A stretch of 64,000 nucleotides of DNA, from assembly GCA_019247305.1 (NCBI GenBank), contig JAFAPC010000178.1, forward strand, positions 62,001-126,000, read 5' to 3'. Below, one piece after another: positions 16,898-26,194 of the stretch (position 1 is its first letter; the number at the start of each line of letters is the position of its first letter). Under the pieces are notes generated by a model. The model saw only the letters and a program-made list of their open reading frames with translations, did no database searches and had not been told where the DNA came from. The stretch comes from Pseudonocardiales bacterium. GTDB taxonomy: Bacteria > Actinomycetota > Actinomycetes > Mycobacteriales > Pseudonocardiaceae. Made by a program: the position numbers and the translations under genes.

Positions 16898-17125
16898 ATG
16901 GACTGGCACAGTTATTATGCCAACGGCCCGGATAAGCGCCGTCGCAAGGCATTTCCGGCGACGTGTGGACTGCACCGTGGCCCGATGGGGTTCGCGAACC
17001 TTTTGGTGAGCATGCAGGGTAGGTCGGTTGTGTTCGATCCCCATGTCACGGGTTCCTGCGTGTTTTGCCTTAACGAGGAAGACGCCAGGATGCTGCGCGA
17101 TATTTTGACGGAATGGCTGGGGTGA
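16898..17125 (+). CDS. Small protein of the 'GxCVF...EWLG' type
   Basis: A 75-residue protein beginning MDWHSYYANGPDKRRRK. Its C-terminal half has L...G..VVFDPHVTGSCVFCLNEED then LRDILTEWLG. The same pattern (PHGEGGCVF, then LFDVLGEWLG) recurs in the ORF at 46314-46535, which I read as a paralog. A Shine-Dalgarno-like GGGAGCCGCA precedes the ATG. Function unknown. A broken copy with identical ends lies at 17904-18013. Confidence 0.65.
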   Translation: MDWHSYYANGPDKRRRKAFPATCGLHRGPMGFANLLVSMQGRSVVFDPHVTGSCVFCLNEEDARMLRDILTEWLG

Positions 17126-17298
17126 ACGGGACGAGTAGCGGCCACGACAGTGAGCCGTGCTATGGATCGATGTGCCACGGGGTGAGGGAGGGAGATGGGC
17201 GTGATGGAGTTGCGGAAGTGGTGGGCTGGGGTGCGGAGAGGTGGGGCCCGTCAGGGCCCCTCACGGCATGGACGACGGACAGATGAGAGGACATCAGG

Positions 17299-17532
17299 AT
17301 GACAGGACAAGTCAGACGCGGCAAGACCCCCGCCACCACATCATCCCTGTACAATCTCCGAGACGACGGCGCGGAACGGTACATATGGGCATTCCCAGAA
17401 GGGGATCATGTGGTACTCGTCATCCCCGGTTTGCGTAATCTCATACTCGAGGCCACCGAAGCCCGCACGATCGGGGAAATACTCATCCAAACAGCGGACG
17501 CAATAACCAAGGAACACCGGAACTACACGTAA
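17299..17532 (+). CDS. Small hypothetical protein
   Basis: A 77-residue ORF (MTGQVRRGKTPATTSSLYNL...) with ATG start and AGGACATCAGG upstream. Its second half (FPEGDHVVLVIPGLRNLILE then ARTIGEILIQTADAI) recalls the beta-hairpin plus C-terminal helix layout of the neighbouring small proteins, suggesting a shared fold. No known domain. Confidence 0.55.
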   Translation: MTGQVRRGKTPATTSSLYNLRDDGAERYIWAFPEGDHVVLVIPGLRNLILEATEARTIGEILIQTADAITKEHRNYT

Positions 17533-17585
17533 GGACCCCTCTCATAATCCCGACCCTAGCACTCCACGAAGCGAGGTATGAGCTA

Positions 17586-17846
17586 ATGCTGGTGATAGCC
17601 AAAGTGACCGACAGATTGATAGCTGAGATCGTCAAAGACACGGGGAAACTGCTGACGATCAGCATTCCTAGCGGACTGTTGCCCGTGCACCTGGTCGTCG
17701 ATCCACCCGGAGCAGCACGGCTGATGCGACTACTGGCCGGATATGCGCAAAAAGTACAACCATCGAGCTCAGTACATCAAGACAACCTCAACAATTCGGG
17801 AAAGGAATGTGATGCCAGCGCACGCAAGGTGACACCAGCGACCTAA
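17586..17846 (+). CDS. Small hypothetical protein
   Basis: An 86-residue ORF (MLVIAKVTDRLIAEIVKDTG...), ATG start with AGCGAGGTATGAGCTA upstream. It has a hydrophobic beta-rich first half and a helical second half (GAARLMRLLAGYAQKVQ), followed by a polar tail. It is the fourth member of the small-protein cassette. Function unknown. Confidence 0.5.
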   Translation: MLVIAKVTDRLIAEIVKDTGKLLTISIPSGLLPVHLVVDPPGAARLMRLLAGYAQKVQPSSSVHQDNLNNSGKECDASARKVTPAT

Positions 17847-17903
17847 ACAAAGGGGACGTTCGCGGACCCTTCGACGGAGAAGAACCGGGAGAAGTTAGTC
17901 ACG

Positions 17904-18013
17904 ATGGACTGGCACAGTTATTCGATCCCCATGTCACGGGTTCCTGCGTGTTTTGCCTTAATGAGGAGGACGCCAGGACGCTGCGCGACCTCTTGACGGA
18001 ATGGCTGGGGTGA
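17904..18013 (+). pseudogene. Internally deleted copy of the small gene at 16898-17125
   Basis: The first 18 bases (ATGGACTGGCACAGTTAT) are identical to the start of 16898. The sequence then jumps to TCGATCCCCATGTCACGG, which in the parent lies about 115 bp downstream, and continues with near identity to the TGA at 18011-18013. The deletion shifts the frame, so the downstream part would be read wrongly and stop early. The rest of 17847-18260 holds no gene that I can support. Confidence 0.85.
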
Positions 18014-18260
18014 ACGAGGGCGGTTAGTGCGCGGACCGCCCGACGAGGCCCAGCGCCGCGAACTTCAGTGCCGTGAACTCGACGTCACCGACGTGCGGAG
18101 GCACCGGAAACGTCGGTAACGTCGAATTCACGGAGAACACCGACCGCGCTATGGCGATCTAAGTAGTTGGAATGAAATAAATTATCCACCTGGAGGCATT
18201 ATCGAGCCCGTGACCTGCGGCGATGCTAACTTCGGTGGGTTTGTTGTTCCATTCCGGCTA

Positions 18261-19415
18261 CTAACCCTCGAGCAGGGCGCGGGCCATGACGAGGCGCTGG
18301 ATCTGGTTGGTGCCCTCATAGATTTGGGTGATCTTCGCGTCGCGCATCATTCGCTCGACCGGGAAATCCCGGGTATAGCCGTAACCACCGAAAAGCTGCA
18401 CCGCGTCGGTGGTCACCGCCATGGCCACGTCGGAGGCAAAGCACTTCGCTGCTGAGGAAATAAACCCGAGTTTGCTCTCACCACGCTCGGCGCGCGCCGC
18501 AGCGATATAGACTAGCTGGCGGGCCGCCTCGGTTTTCATGGCCATGTCAGCCAGCATGAACTGGACGCCCTGGAAGTCGGCGATCGGCTTGCCGAACTGT
18601 TTGCGTTGCTTGACGTAGGCGATTGAGGCATCCAGCGCGCCTTGCGCGATGCCCACCGCCTGCGCCCCGATCGTCGGGCGGGTGTGGTCCAGAGTCTGCA
18701 AAGCTGTGGTGAACCCGGTGCCGGGCTCGCCGATGATCCGGTCACCGGGGATCGTGCAGTCGGAGAAGTAGATCTCGCGGGTGGGGCTGCCCCTGATGCC
18801 CAGCTTGCGTTCCTTGGGTCCCACCGAGAACCCCGGGTCGTCCCGGTGGACGATGAACGCGCTGATCCCGTGGGCGCCCTTGGCCGGGTCAGTCATCGCC
18901 ATCACGGTGTACCAGGTGGACTCGCCAGCGTTGCTGATCCAGCACTTGGTGCCGTTGAGGACCCAGTGCTCGCCCTCACGGCGGGCCCGCGTCCGCAGCG
19001 CCGCGGCGTCACTGCCCGCCTCCCGTTCGGACAGCGCGTAGGACACCATCGCCCCCGCCGCCAGCGACGGCAGCACCTGCTGACGCAGCCCCTCCGGGCC
19101 GGCCAGCAGCAGCCCCATCGAGCCCAGTTTGTTCACCGCCGGGATCAGCGAGGACGACGCGCACACCCGCGCCACCTCCTCGATCACGATGCAGGTCGCC
19201 ACCGAGTCCCCGCCCTGGCCGCCGTAGGCCTCGGGCACGTGCACCGCGTGGAAACCCGCGCGCACCAGCGCGGCCTGCGCCTCGTGCGGGAACCGCTCCC
19301 GCTCGTCGACCTCCGCGGCGTGCGGGGCGATCTCCTTCTCGGCCAGCGCCCGCACCGCCTCCCGCAGCGCCTCGTGCTCCGCACCGAGCTGGTATGTGCC
19401 GAAGTCCGGATTCAC
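18261..19415 (-). CDS. Acyl-CoA dehydrogenase (FadE25-like)
   Basis: FAD-dependent acyl-CoA alpha,beta-dehydrogenase of 384 residues. The FAD/substrate region shows [13 protein letters not shown] and [15 protein letters not shown]. The C-terminal catalytic base lies in [16 protein letters not shown], and [16 protein letters not shown] is the second family signature. Its ATG overlaps the purE stop by four bases. The purK-purE-ACAD order matches mycobacterial Rv3276c-Rv3275c-fadE25, so it belongs to the conserved chromosome backbone. Chain-length preference cannot be told from sequence. Confidence 0.93.
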   Translation of the reverse strand: MNPDFGTYQLGAEHEALREAVRALAEKEIAPHAAEVDERERFPHEAQAALVRAGFHAVHVPEAYGGQGGDSVATCIVIEEVARVCASSSLIPAVNKLGSMGLLLAGPEGLRQQVLPSLAAGAMVSYALSEREAGSDAAALRTRARREGEHWVLNGTKCWISNAGESTWYTVMAMTDPAKGAHGISAFIVHRDDPGFSVGPKERKLGIRGSPTREIYFSDCTIPGDRIIGEPGTGFTTALQTLDHTRPTIGAQAVGIAQGALDASIAYVKQRKQFGKPIADFQGVQFMLADMAMKTEAARQLVYIAAARAERGESKLGFISSAAKCFASDVAMAVTTDAVQLFGGYGYTRDFPVERMMRDAKITQIYEGTNQIQRLVMARALLEG

Positions 19416-19912
19416 GGATCCTCCTCAAGGGTGGCGCGCAACGCGGCGTCGGAGTCCAGCACCCGCTGGGCCAGCTCGTGCTGGAAAGCCACCATCCGCT
19501 GCGCGAGCGCCGAGTCCGCGGTAGCCAGGATGCGGATCGCGAGCAGCCCGGCGTTGCGCGCCCCGCCGACCGACACCGTCGCGACCGGCACTCCAGCGGG
19601 CATCTGCACGATGGACAACAGCGAGTCCAGCCCGCCCAGATGCACCAGCGCTACCGGCACCCCGATCACCGGCAGCACCGTTGCCGAGGCCACCATCCCC
19701 GGCAGGTGCGCCGCTCCACCCGCCCCAGCGATGATCACCTTCAATCCCCGGCTCGCGGCGCTGCGGGCATAGTCGAGCATCCGGCCGGGGGTGCGGTGAG
19801 CGGAGACCACCGACACCTCATGCGGCACCCCGAACTCCTCAAGGGCCTGCGCGGCGGCGCGCATCACCGGCCAGTCCGAGTCGCTGCCCATGATCACACC
19901 GACCAGGCTCAC
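19412..19912 (-). CDS. purE: N5-carboxyaminoimidazole ribonucleotide mutase
   Basis: Class I PurE converts N5-CAIR to CAIR in de novo purine synthesis. The 166-residue protein has [13 protein letters not shown] at the start, [13 protein letters not shown] (the catalytic His) and [14 protein letters not shown], the three phosphate and substrate-binding motifs. Length is normal. It overlaps purK by four bases upstream and the acyl-CoA dehydrogenase gene by four downstream, so the three are translationally coupled. Confidence 0.96.
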   Translation of the reverse strand: MSLVGVIMGSDSDWPVMRAAAQALEEFGVPHEVSVVSAHRTPGRMLDYARSAASRGLKVIIAGAGGAAHLPGMVASATVLPVIGVPVALVHLGGLDSLLSIVQMPAGVPVATVSVGGARNAGLLAIRILATADSALAQRMVAFQHELAQRVLDSDAALRATLEEDP

Positions 19913-21117
19913 GCCGTCTGCCGCCCCGGCCCGTGCACCGGGTAGCCATCCGGCCAGCTTCCGGTGGCCAGGAAAGCCGCCGAGGCGACCGCCACCTCGC
20001 GCACCGACGCCCGCTGCTCACCGCACACCGTGACGTGCCCGAGCTTGCGTCCGGGCCGCTCCGACTTCGCGTACAGGTGCGCCTTCGCCTGCGGGTAGCG
20101 GGCCATCAGGTGGTGCAGTCGCTCATCCACCCCCATCGTGGGAGGGGAGCCGGCACCCAGCACGTTGGCCATCACGCACACCGGGGCCCGCGGCGCGGTG
20201 CACCCCAGCGGATAGTCCAGCACCGCCCGCAGATGCTGCTCGAACTGCGACGTCGCGGCGCCCTCGATGGTCCAGTGCCCGCTGTTGTGCGGCCGCATCG
20301 CCAACTCATTCACCAGTAACCGCCCATCAGGCATCTCGAACAGCTCCACGGCCAGGACGCCGACCACCCCCAACTCCCCCGCCACGTGCAACGCCAGCTG
20401 CTGGCCAGCCTGCGCGAGCTCAACGCTCAGCCCCGGTGCCGGGGCGAGCACCTCCACGCAGATTCCCTCCCGCTGCACCGTCTGCACCACTGGCCACGCC
20501 GCGCCCTGCGCGAACGGCGAGCGGGCCACCAGTGCGCCCAGTTCCCGGCGCATCGCCACGCATTGCTCGACCAGCAACGGGGTACCGGCAGCGAGCCGCT
20601 CGGTCACCATCCGGCGTGCGCCGGTGGGGGTGGTGAGCATCCACAGACCGCGTCCGTCATAGCCACCGCGGGTCGCCTTGAGCACGCACGGCCAGCCATG
20701 CTCAGCACCGAAGGACACGGCGTCCTGCGGGCTGGTCACCTCGCGAAACGGTGGCACTGGCACGCCCAACCCGGCCAGCGCCTGGCGCATCACCAACTTG
20801 TCCTGGGCATGACGCAGCGCGTCCGGGCCGGGGTACACTCGCGTTCCCTCGGCAGCCAGCGTCCGCAGGTGCTCGGTGGGGACGTGCTCATGGTCGAAGG
20901 TGAGCACGTCACACCCCATCGCGAACCGGCGCAGCGTGGCCAGGTCGTCATACCGGCCGAGGACAACATCGGAGGCCACCAGCGCCGCCGGCTCATCCGG
21001 ACCGACGGCCAGCACCCGCAGTGACTGGCCAAGCGCCACCGCAGCCTGGTGGGTCATCCGGGCCAGCTGCCCGGCTCCCACCATGCCGACGACAGGCAAG
21101 CCGGTACGGGAGTCCAC
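19909..21117 (-). CDS. purK: N5-carboxyaminoimidazole ribonucleotide synthase
   Basis: ATP-grasp enzyme that makes N5-CAIR from AIR, bicarbonate and ATP, feeding PurE. The 402-residue protein has [12 protein letters not shown] at the start, [16 protein letters not shown] (the glycine-rich ATP loop), [20 protein letters not shown] and [15 protein letters not shown], all typical of PurK. GTG start. In mycobacteria purK faces gtrA directly; here about 5 kb of foreign-looking genes lie between them. Confidence 0.95.
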   Translation of the reverse strand: MDSRTGLPVVGMVGAGQLARMTHQAAVALGQSLRVLAVGPDEPAALVASDVVLGRYDDLATLRRFAMGCDVLTFDHEHVPTEHLRTLAAEGTRVYPGPDALRHAQDKLVMRQALAGLGVPVPPFREVTSPQDAVSFGAEHGWPCVLKATRGGYDGRGLWMLTTPTGARRMVTERLAAGTPLLVEQCVAMRRELGALVARSPFAQGAAWPVVQTVQREGICVEVLAPAPGLSVELAQAGQQLALHVAGELGVVGVLAVELFEMPDGRLLVNELAMRPHNSGHWTIEGAATSQFEQHLRAVLDYPLGCTAPRAPVCVMANVLGAGSPPTMGVDERLHHLMARYPQAKAHLYAKSERPGRKLGHVTVCGEQRASVREVAVASAAFLATGSWPDGYPVHGPGRQTA

Positions 21118-21198
21118 GAACTAGTGACCTTATCGCCCCGGCACACGATGAACGTGTCGGGAGGTTGCCGTACCGCCACGGCGTGAGACTCTCCCCCC

Positions 21199-21684
21199 AT
21201 GGGAATGACGGGAGACGACGTGGGCGGCGAGCGGCAAACAGATGAGGACGGCGGGGGCGGTCCGACGTGGGACCGGCTGGAGGATCAGCTGGGCTGGTAC
21301 GGTCGCAAGAGCGCCGCCGCCCAGCAGGCATACAAACGGGTCAAGCTCGGCCAGCTCATCGTCGGGGCTGCGGTGCCGGTCGTCGCCGCCCTCCAAGTCT
21401 CTGCCGCGGTCACCGCGACGCTCGCGGCCGTCGTTGTCGTCGCTGAGGGCGCCCAGCAACTGTACCAGTGGCAGACCAACTGGGTGCTATACCGCTCCAC
21501 CGCGGAAGCCCTCAAGCACGAAAAATATCTGTACCTCGCCGCCGCCGGCCCCTACAACACCGACGATCGGAACCGTATTCTTGCCGAACGCCTCGAAGGT
21601 TTGGTGTCACAAGAGCACGCTAAATGGACGGAAAGTCGACAAAAAGACAGCCAAACATTTTCAGCCGGGACGAAACGTAGTTAA
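21199..21684 (+). CDS. DUF4231/SLATT-like two-helix membrane protein
   Basis: The 161-residue protein has a soluble N-terminus with WDRLEDQLGWYGRKSAAAQQ, two adjacent membrane helices (about 50-85: LIVGAAVPVVAALQVSA and LAAVVVVAEGAQ), and an amphipathic C-terminal helix with YRSTAEALKHEKYLYLAAAG. This matches DUF4231, a SLATT-superfamily type. SLATT proteins are proposed pore-forming effectors in nucleotide-signalling conflict systems. It stands alone, convergent with the TPR gene. ATG 21199; no strong ribosome site is seen. Confidence 0.7.
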   Translation: MGMTGDDVGGERQTDEDGGGGPTWDRLEDQLGWYGRKSAAAQQAYKRVKLGQLIVGAAVPVVAALQVSAAVTATLAAVVVVAEGAQQLYQWQTNWVLYRSTAEALKHEKYLYLAAAGPYNTDDRNRILAERLEGLVSQEHAKWTESRQKDSQTFSAGTKRS

Positions 21685-21942
21685 CAGTGTAGATCTACCG
21701 ACCGTGTGCCCTCGGGTTCTGTTACAGCGCGATGGTCCAAAGTCACGCTCCGGTGAACGACAAACTCGTGGCAGGCGCCGGAGCTTCGTTTCTAGTTGTG
21801 CCCGCCATTGCCGGGTCGGGTTCCACCGCGCTCGACCGTGAATATACTGTTGGACGGAATCGATGAGCTCAAGCCCGAACTTGGGAGATTGACAACCGCT
21901 GGGATGACAATATACGCCACGGCACCTCCCCAATCGAGAGGT

Positions 21943-22683
21943 TCACTCGACGAACCGGGCCGAACGTCTCAGCTGAGCGACGGCCTGGATGAGGCCGGGC
22001 CGAAGGGCAGAGGCCACTTCGGACAAGGGCTCCAGCGTGGCGAGCGTACTCTCGTAGACGAACGCCGGTGGACGCAACCGATCGAGATCATCATATACGG
22101 ATAGAGCGTCCGCGCTCCCGCGAAGGAGCCGGATTGTGCCGAGGTCCGAGTATCCCCATGGATCCTTTCGGCGTACGGATTTGAGTTGTTCCGTTAAGGT
22201 CTCCTCTGCTTCTCGGAGCTCGTCATCCATGCGCGCACCACGATCCCCTTGAAGGACGTGGGGGTCAAGTAATACTCGTCCCACCAAGCGATTGGTCCGG
22301 TTGTACGTACTCGCGTCACCGGGCGCTAGATCCTTCTCGTAGCCAAACCCCTTGTCGTATGCAGCAATCGATTCCTTCAGGTGACGCTGCCGGTCTTCAC
22401 CGTCTAGCAGCAGACCCCAACGCTTCTGAACCCCGCCGATCAGCCCGTAAGTGTCAGCGAGCTCAGACGCAAGTCGACTTGGTAACCGCGTCAGTGAGTC
22501 GGGCGCGCAGCCTCGCAGGAGGTCGACAGCCTCCTCAAGATCACCGATGGCTCCCTCCCAGTCCCCGTCGTCACGGGCACTCTTTGAGCTCGCCTTCAAC
22601 GCGAGCACCTCGTCGAATTCTTCAAACACGGTCGCAACTTTCCCGAGCACCACGCTCAGCACTCTGATCCCTGAGCAATTCAC
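21943..22683 (-). CDS. Helical TPR-like protein of the trypco2-protease operon
   Basis: About 228-246 all-helical residues resembling tetratricopeptide repeats (DWEGAIGDLEEAVDLLRG, RHLKESIAAYDKGFGYEKDL, EAEETLTEQLKSVRRKDPWG, each a helix pair). It overlaps the end of the protease gene. The longest frame starts at 22683, but GTG 22629 overlaps the protease stop by eight bases and is more likely. It probably acts as a substrate- or partner-binding subunit for the protease-like protein; this is inferred from operon position. Confidence 0.65.
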   Translation of the reverse strand: MNCSGIRVLSVVLGKVATVFEEFDEVLALKASSKSARDDGDWEGAIGDLEEAVDLLRGCAPDSLTRLPSRLASELADTYGLIGGVQKRWGLLLDGEDRQRHLKESIAAYDKGFGYEKDLAPGDASTYNRTNRLVGRVLLDPHVLQGDRGARMDDELREAEETLTEQLKSVRRKDPWGYSDLGTIRLLRGSADALSVYDDLDRLRPPAFVYESTLATLEPLSEVASALRPGLIQAVAQLRRSARFVE

Positions 22684-24682
22684 GAATCTCGTTCCGCAGC
22701 CTTACATGCCGGGCGTCGTGCGACGAACGCAGCGCCTGCAATACCATGCGACTAACCATCGTCAACTCAGCCTGGATGTCATCGTTATCCGCTCCCTCCG
22801 AGGTACTCAGGTGACGCAGATAGAGCCATGCAGCGATCCACTTCTCCCTTACGGCGGCACGCAGCTCAGCATCGAACTGCTCGTTGTCCGCAAAAAGCAC
22901 AAGCCGCTCCGGTTGCCTTTCCTGGTCCTTACCAAGAATTTGTTCCGCTCGTTCCCGCTGCTCAAGGTGCGGCCGAGTGAGCATGCGATCTTGTCGCCAC
23001 AGGAAACTCGCTTGTGCGACTGCAAACGTGCCCCCTGGGGGGAGAGCGCGCCAGGAGGGTACGTTGTCCTTAACATGCCGCAACCCTGGCCAACGCGAGC
23101 CGAGTGCCTTTTTGAACGCCTCATGAGGATTTGCCCGATCATACTGGATCGGCTCAAAGAGCTCGCAAAGCATGGCATGTTGCTTTAGCTGCTGAGGTAC
23201 TACACAGGAATCGACCGAGTTTTCAACCAGATCACTACGATCAATAAAACAGAGCGGGTCATGCTCGGAACACGCAAGTCGGACACCCAGTTCAAAGAAA
23301 ACATTGGGACTCCATTCAGTCCAGTCCGCGATACAGTGCGACGACCAACGGATCTGCTCATAAAGAGCTTGACCAACGAGCCGAGGTGATCGTAGATCCA
23401 ACATCCGACGGGGCATCATGTTGTGTGTATAAGCGCGAATGATAGGCCGAAGCTTCTTGTAACGCTCCGAATATCCCGGACTAAAAGAGCACAGCACGAG
23501 CAGGTTTTTAGCATCGTCCTCCGCCCACGTCTCTGGCCGAGGTGCCCGAACCGCGTGGTACACAGGCAAGTCCAGGTAATTTGAGTCTTTGACTAGGTTC
23601 GCTGCACCCTCGCTCATCGCCCAATGAAGATCATCATAGAATTCGTCATCGTTGTACGACAGAACCCTCGTCTCTTGAACGTTAAAAGGCACATTCGAAG
23701 CATGTGATGCAAGCTCACGCGCAGTTACACTGATCGTAACCCCCCGCCGCAGAACAGAACGGATACCCAGCAGCAACATCACGGCCGGCTCAAAGGCTGT
23801 AACGTCGGCGATTAGATAGTCGGCTCGAGCAAGCGCGTCGACTGTCACGGCCCAGTTCTCCACGGAACGGATGGCCTGAAGCACGGAAATCTCAACTGGG
23901 TACTTGTGGAGCTCCCGAAAGCGGAGTTCCACATCCCGAAAACCAGCTAGGACACCGGCCACCTGATCCACTAGATCAGATGTTGTACCCTCTGAAGTCA
24001 GCACTAGACACCACGGCCCACTTGGCAGTGGTCCCAAGAATGATGGGGCGATGATCGACCTGAAGAGAATTTCATCGAAGAAGCGGACTGCCGGAAGCCC
24101 GATGAGGCCGTTGCTCAGTGGTTGATGGGCGTCGGTGATAATCCCAATCAGCTTGCCGTCCGCCTCCCGTGAGAATATAGGAGCCCCCGAAATACCCTTC
24201 CACCAACTGCCCTTATTCGAAGCGATGGTTTGGTTTGTCTGGAGCTCCAGTTTCGGATGTCCCTGACCAAGACCCAAGCCAACGGTGCCATTGAGGGGTA
24301 AAGTTTTGCGGTTCCCCTCATCTTCATAGTCAGCGATCTTCGCGTATCCGCTGGACTCCCATTTTTCACCTCCGGAGATCACCCCAAACGCCGGCACCTT
24401 CCAGTTGTCGAACGAGCGCGCCGTTCGGAGCAGTATGGCACCGACATCGCCCACCCCAGTCCAGACCAATTGCGCCTCCGACCACCGGTCTTCCTCCGAT
24501 CCACCGACGTCGGCGCGCACCTCAAAGACGCAATCAGGGCGATCGGCGACGTGTCGAGCAGTGAGGACCAGATCTCCGGTAAGGAAGTAGCCCGTGGCTA
24601 CCTCTTCAGATTGGATACGCGTACCACGATCCGTTGGGCGAGCCACGACCAACGCGATTCGACAACTGTCGAGTCCGGTCAT
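22622..24682 (-). CDS. Trypsin-like protease fused to two deoxyribosyltransferase/TIR-like domains
   Basis: The 686-residue protein begins with a trypsin-like domain. His44 sits in LTARHVAD, Asp79 in GVGDVGAILL and Ser165 in KGISGAPIF, giving a complete catalytic triad. Residues about 220-330 have ARADYLIADVTAFEP and LLLGIRSVLRRGVTISV; about 390-500 have HCIADWTEWSPNVFFELGVR. Both resemble nucleoside-deoxyribosyltransferase/TIR-like sensor or effector domains. The C-terminus is helical. Its ATG lies one base after the trypco2 stop. This arrangement fits the trypsin-coupled conflict systems described by Aravind and co-workers. DNA is less GC-rich than the purine genes beside it. Confidence 0.75.
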   Translation of the reverse strand: MTGLDSCRIALVVARPTDRGTRIQSEEVATGYFLTGDLVLTARHVADRPDCVFEVRADVGGSEEDRWSEAQLVWTGVGDVGAILLRTARSFDNWKVPAFGVISGGEKWESSGYAKIADYEDEGNRKTLPLNGTVGLGLGQGHPKLELQTNQTIASNKGSWWKGISGAPIFSREADGKLIGIITDAHQPLSNGLIGLPAVRFFDEILFRSIIAPSFLGPLPSGPWCLVLTSEGTTSDLVDQVAGVLAGFRDVELRFRELHKYPVEISVLQAIRSVENWAVTVDALARADYLIADVTAFEPAVMLLLGIRSVLRRGVTISVTARELASHASNVPFNVQETRVLSYNDDEFYDDLHWAMSEGAANLVKDSNYLDLPVYHAVRAPRPETWAEDDAKNLLVLCSFSPGYSERYKKLRPIIRAYTHNMMPRRMLDLRSPRLVGQALYEQIRWSSHCIADWTEWSPNVFFELGVRLACSEHDPLCFIDRSDLVENSVDSCVVPQQLKQHAMLCELFEPIQYDRANPHEAFKKALGSRWPGLRHVKDNVPSWRALPPGGTFAVAQASFLWRQDRMLTRPHLEQRERAEQILGKDQERQPERLVLFADNEQFDAELRAAVREKWIAAWLYLRHLSTSEGADNDDIQAELTMVSRMVLQALRSSHDARHVRLRNEIRELLRDQSAERGARESCDRV

Positions 24683-24683
24683 T

Positions 24684-25004
24684 TTAATTTCGTCTAATTG
24701 GCCGCGCGGACACGTCGCTCACCCGAAACTTCGTACCCTCCGCCGTGACGGGGCTCAAGTTCAACGTCACTTTGTGTGTAGCGGCGTCGGCCTTACTCGC
24801 CTTGGCACCAATGGTGAGCACCCAGACCTTTACACCACCCTCCGCCCCGCGGGTACCGGTAGTTGTGACCTCAACCCCAAGCTGAACATCCTGGACTTCA
24901 AACTGGAGCTGCTGATCACGCGCCTTGACTGCCGCAGCCTCAAGCTCCGCGCGCACCGCGTCGACGAAATCGGCCAAAGCTATCCCCGACTCAGGTTCTG
25001 TCAT
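24684..25004 (-). CDS. Trypco2 (trypsin co-occurring domain 2) protein
   Basis: A 106-residue protein starting MTEPESGIALADFVDAVRAE. A helix (ELEAAAVKARDQQLQFEV) is followed by beta-strands with VTTTGTRGAEGGVKVWVLTI and THKVTLNLSPV. This is the pattern I know for trypco2, a domain encoded next to trypsin-like proteases in biological conflict loci. ATG 25004 has GGAG 9 nt upstream; the longer frame to 25058 has no such site. It is the first gene of a three-gene operon and ends one base before the protease start. Confidence 0.8.
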   Translation of the reverse strand: MTEPESGIALADFVDAVRAELEAAAVKARDQQLQFEVQDVQLGVEVTTTGTRGAEGGVKVWVLTIGAKASKADAATHKVTLNLSPVTAEGTKFRVSDVSARPIRRN

Positions 25005-25371
25005 ATAGCACACTCCGCGCTGTCCGTGGCCCAACCGAGGCTGGCAACACACTAACACTTATGTCGCCAACCCCGGCTCTTCACGATCTTGGTGGCGTGT
25101 CTGGGCTAGCCGACGCCAGCACGTAGCCCAGCCGGCGGGCCTCCAGATCGGCGCTAGCCCTGGATCAGCGCCGTGGAGTTTACCGCCCGGCCATCTCCCG
25201 CGCCGGCGCGCGGCGTCGAGCGCGCGGCGGTTGGCGGGAACTCCCCACCAACATCAAGCGACCACCTCGTCAACCGCGCCTGAGGGACGTGGCCGGTGCC
25301 GGGTGTATCAGCGGGCCTTCGGGGCGCCTCTATAACAGGGACGCCACGCCCGCTACCTGTGAGGGGAGGTT
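25005..25371. other. Divergent intergenic region
   Basis: 367 bp separate the trypco2 operon from the hypothetical gene at 25372. It must hold both promoters. The central part is GC-rich with several short inverted repeats (for example GCGCCGGCGCG near 25200). No ORF with a credible start is present. Confidence 0.5.
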
Positions 25372-25938
25372 ATGACAGTGATGACCTGCGGGCTCGCCCC
25401 GCGGACCCGGATCCGCGCCTTCCGCGCCCGGCAGTATGTGTTGATCATCGCTGAGGGTAAGCTGCCCACACCCGGCTCCGAGGTCGACATCGCCCAGAGT
25501 CCGCCTGAGATCTTTCCGCCGCAGTTCACCGTGCGGCGCTGCACACGACCGGGCAGCTGGCCCCAGCGGGTCACTCCCTACCGCGACGCCACCACGGTCC
25601 GGTTTCCCCAAGACCAGACCACGGTGACGGTTCATCATGCCGAGGGTACCGACCAGGTTGACATCGAAAGCTGTGGCGAGGAGCTTTCCTTCTACCTACG
25701 AGCTGTCGGGGAGAATGCCGACCGGCCGTGCCCACCGGGTGCTGATGAGGCCACTGGGTTTTCCCGGAAGCTCAGTTTCGATGAAGCGTTCGCCAACGCG
25801 CGAGCCAACCTTCCACCGGTGCAGTCCCCCGTCGCGGACTCATTGGAGCGGATTCAGGTGCTCCAGATCGGTGCCCTGTTCGGCAGCATCGCCGGCTTCC
25901 ACGACATGTTCGTCCGCATCTGCCGCACCCACGACTGA
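25372..25938 (+). CDS. Hypothetical protein
   Basis: A 188-residue soluble protein with ATG start behind GAGGGGAGGTT, a good ribosome site. The first half looks beta-rich (TRIRAFRARQYVLIIAEGKL, TVTVHHAEGTDQVDIESCGE) and the second half helical (FSRKLSFDEAFANARANLPP, VLQIGALFGSIAGFHDMFV). I recognise no family. It lies in the accessory island between purK and gtrA and could be part of a conflict system. Confidence 0.65.
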   Translation: MTVMTCGLAPRTRIRAFRARQYVLIIAEGKLPTPGSEVDIAQSPPEIFPPQFTVRRCTRPGSWPQRVTPYRDATTVRFPQDQTTVTVHHAEGTDQVDIESCGEELSFYLRAVGENADRPCPPGADEATGFSRKLSFDEAFANARANLPPVQSPVADSLERIQVLQIGALFGSIAGFHDMFVRICRTHD

Positions 25939-25978
25939 GTAGCCTGGCGGCTTGCCGGTATCCGTTGAGGGGGTGATC

Positions 25979-26180
25979 GTGGCCCACGTCTTCATCAGCT
26001 ATGCCGCTCCGGCCCGGGTGATCGCTGACGAGGTGGCGGGGTGGTGTTTTCCCCGGACGGGCGCACGCTGGCCAGCGCCAGTGCGGGGGCTGCCTTCGGG
26101 CCGGCGGACCGCTCGACAAAGCGATGTGGGATCAGTACGCCCCCGGCGTGAGCTACCAGGACACCTGCGCAGCGGACTGA
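25979..26180 (+). pseudogene. Remnant of a TIR-WD40 STAND-type protein
   Basis: GTG 25979 opens VAHVFISYAAPARVIADEVA, the start of a TIR-like domain. After about 22 codons the DNA continues in other frames with VFSPDGRTLASASAG, a WD40 blade, and then MWDQYAPGVSYQDTCAAD followed by a stop, like the end of actinobacterial WD40 STAND proteins. The whole centre (the rest of TIR, the NTPase and most WD40 repeats) is missing. It is interpreted as a large internal deletion plus frameshifts of a gene that was once over 3 kb. Confidence 0.75.
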
Positions 26181-26194
26181 CCAATGCTGCTGTG

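Noticed and set aside
21732-21866. 44-codon ORF with AGAGASFLVVPAIAGSGSTA
   Set aside because: No ribosome site and no partner frame; too short to support.
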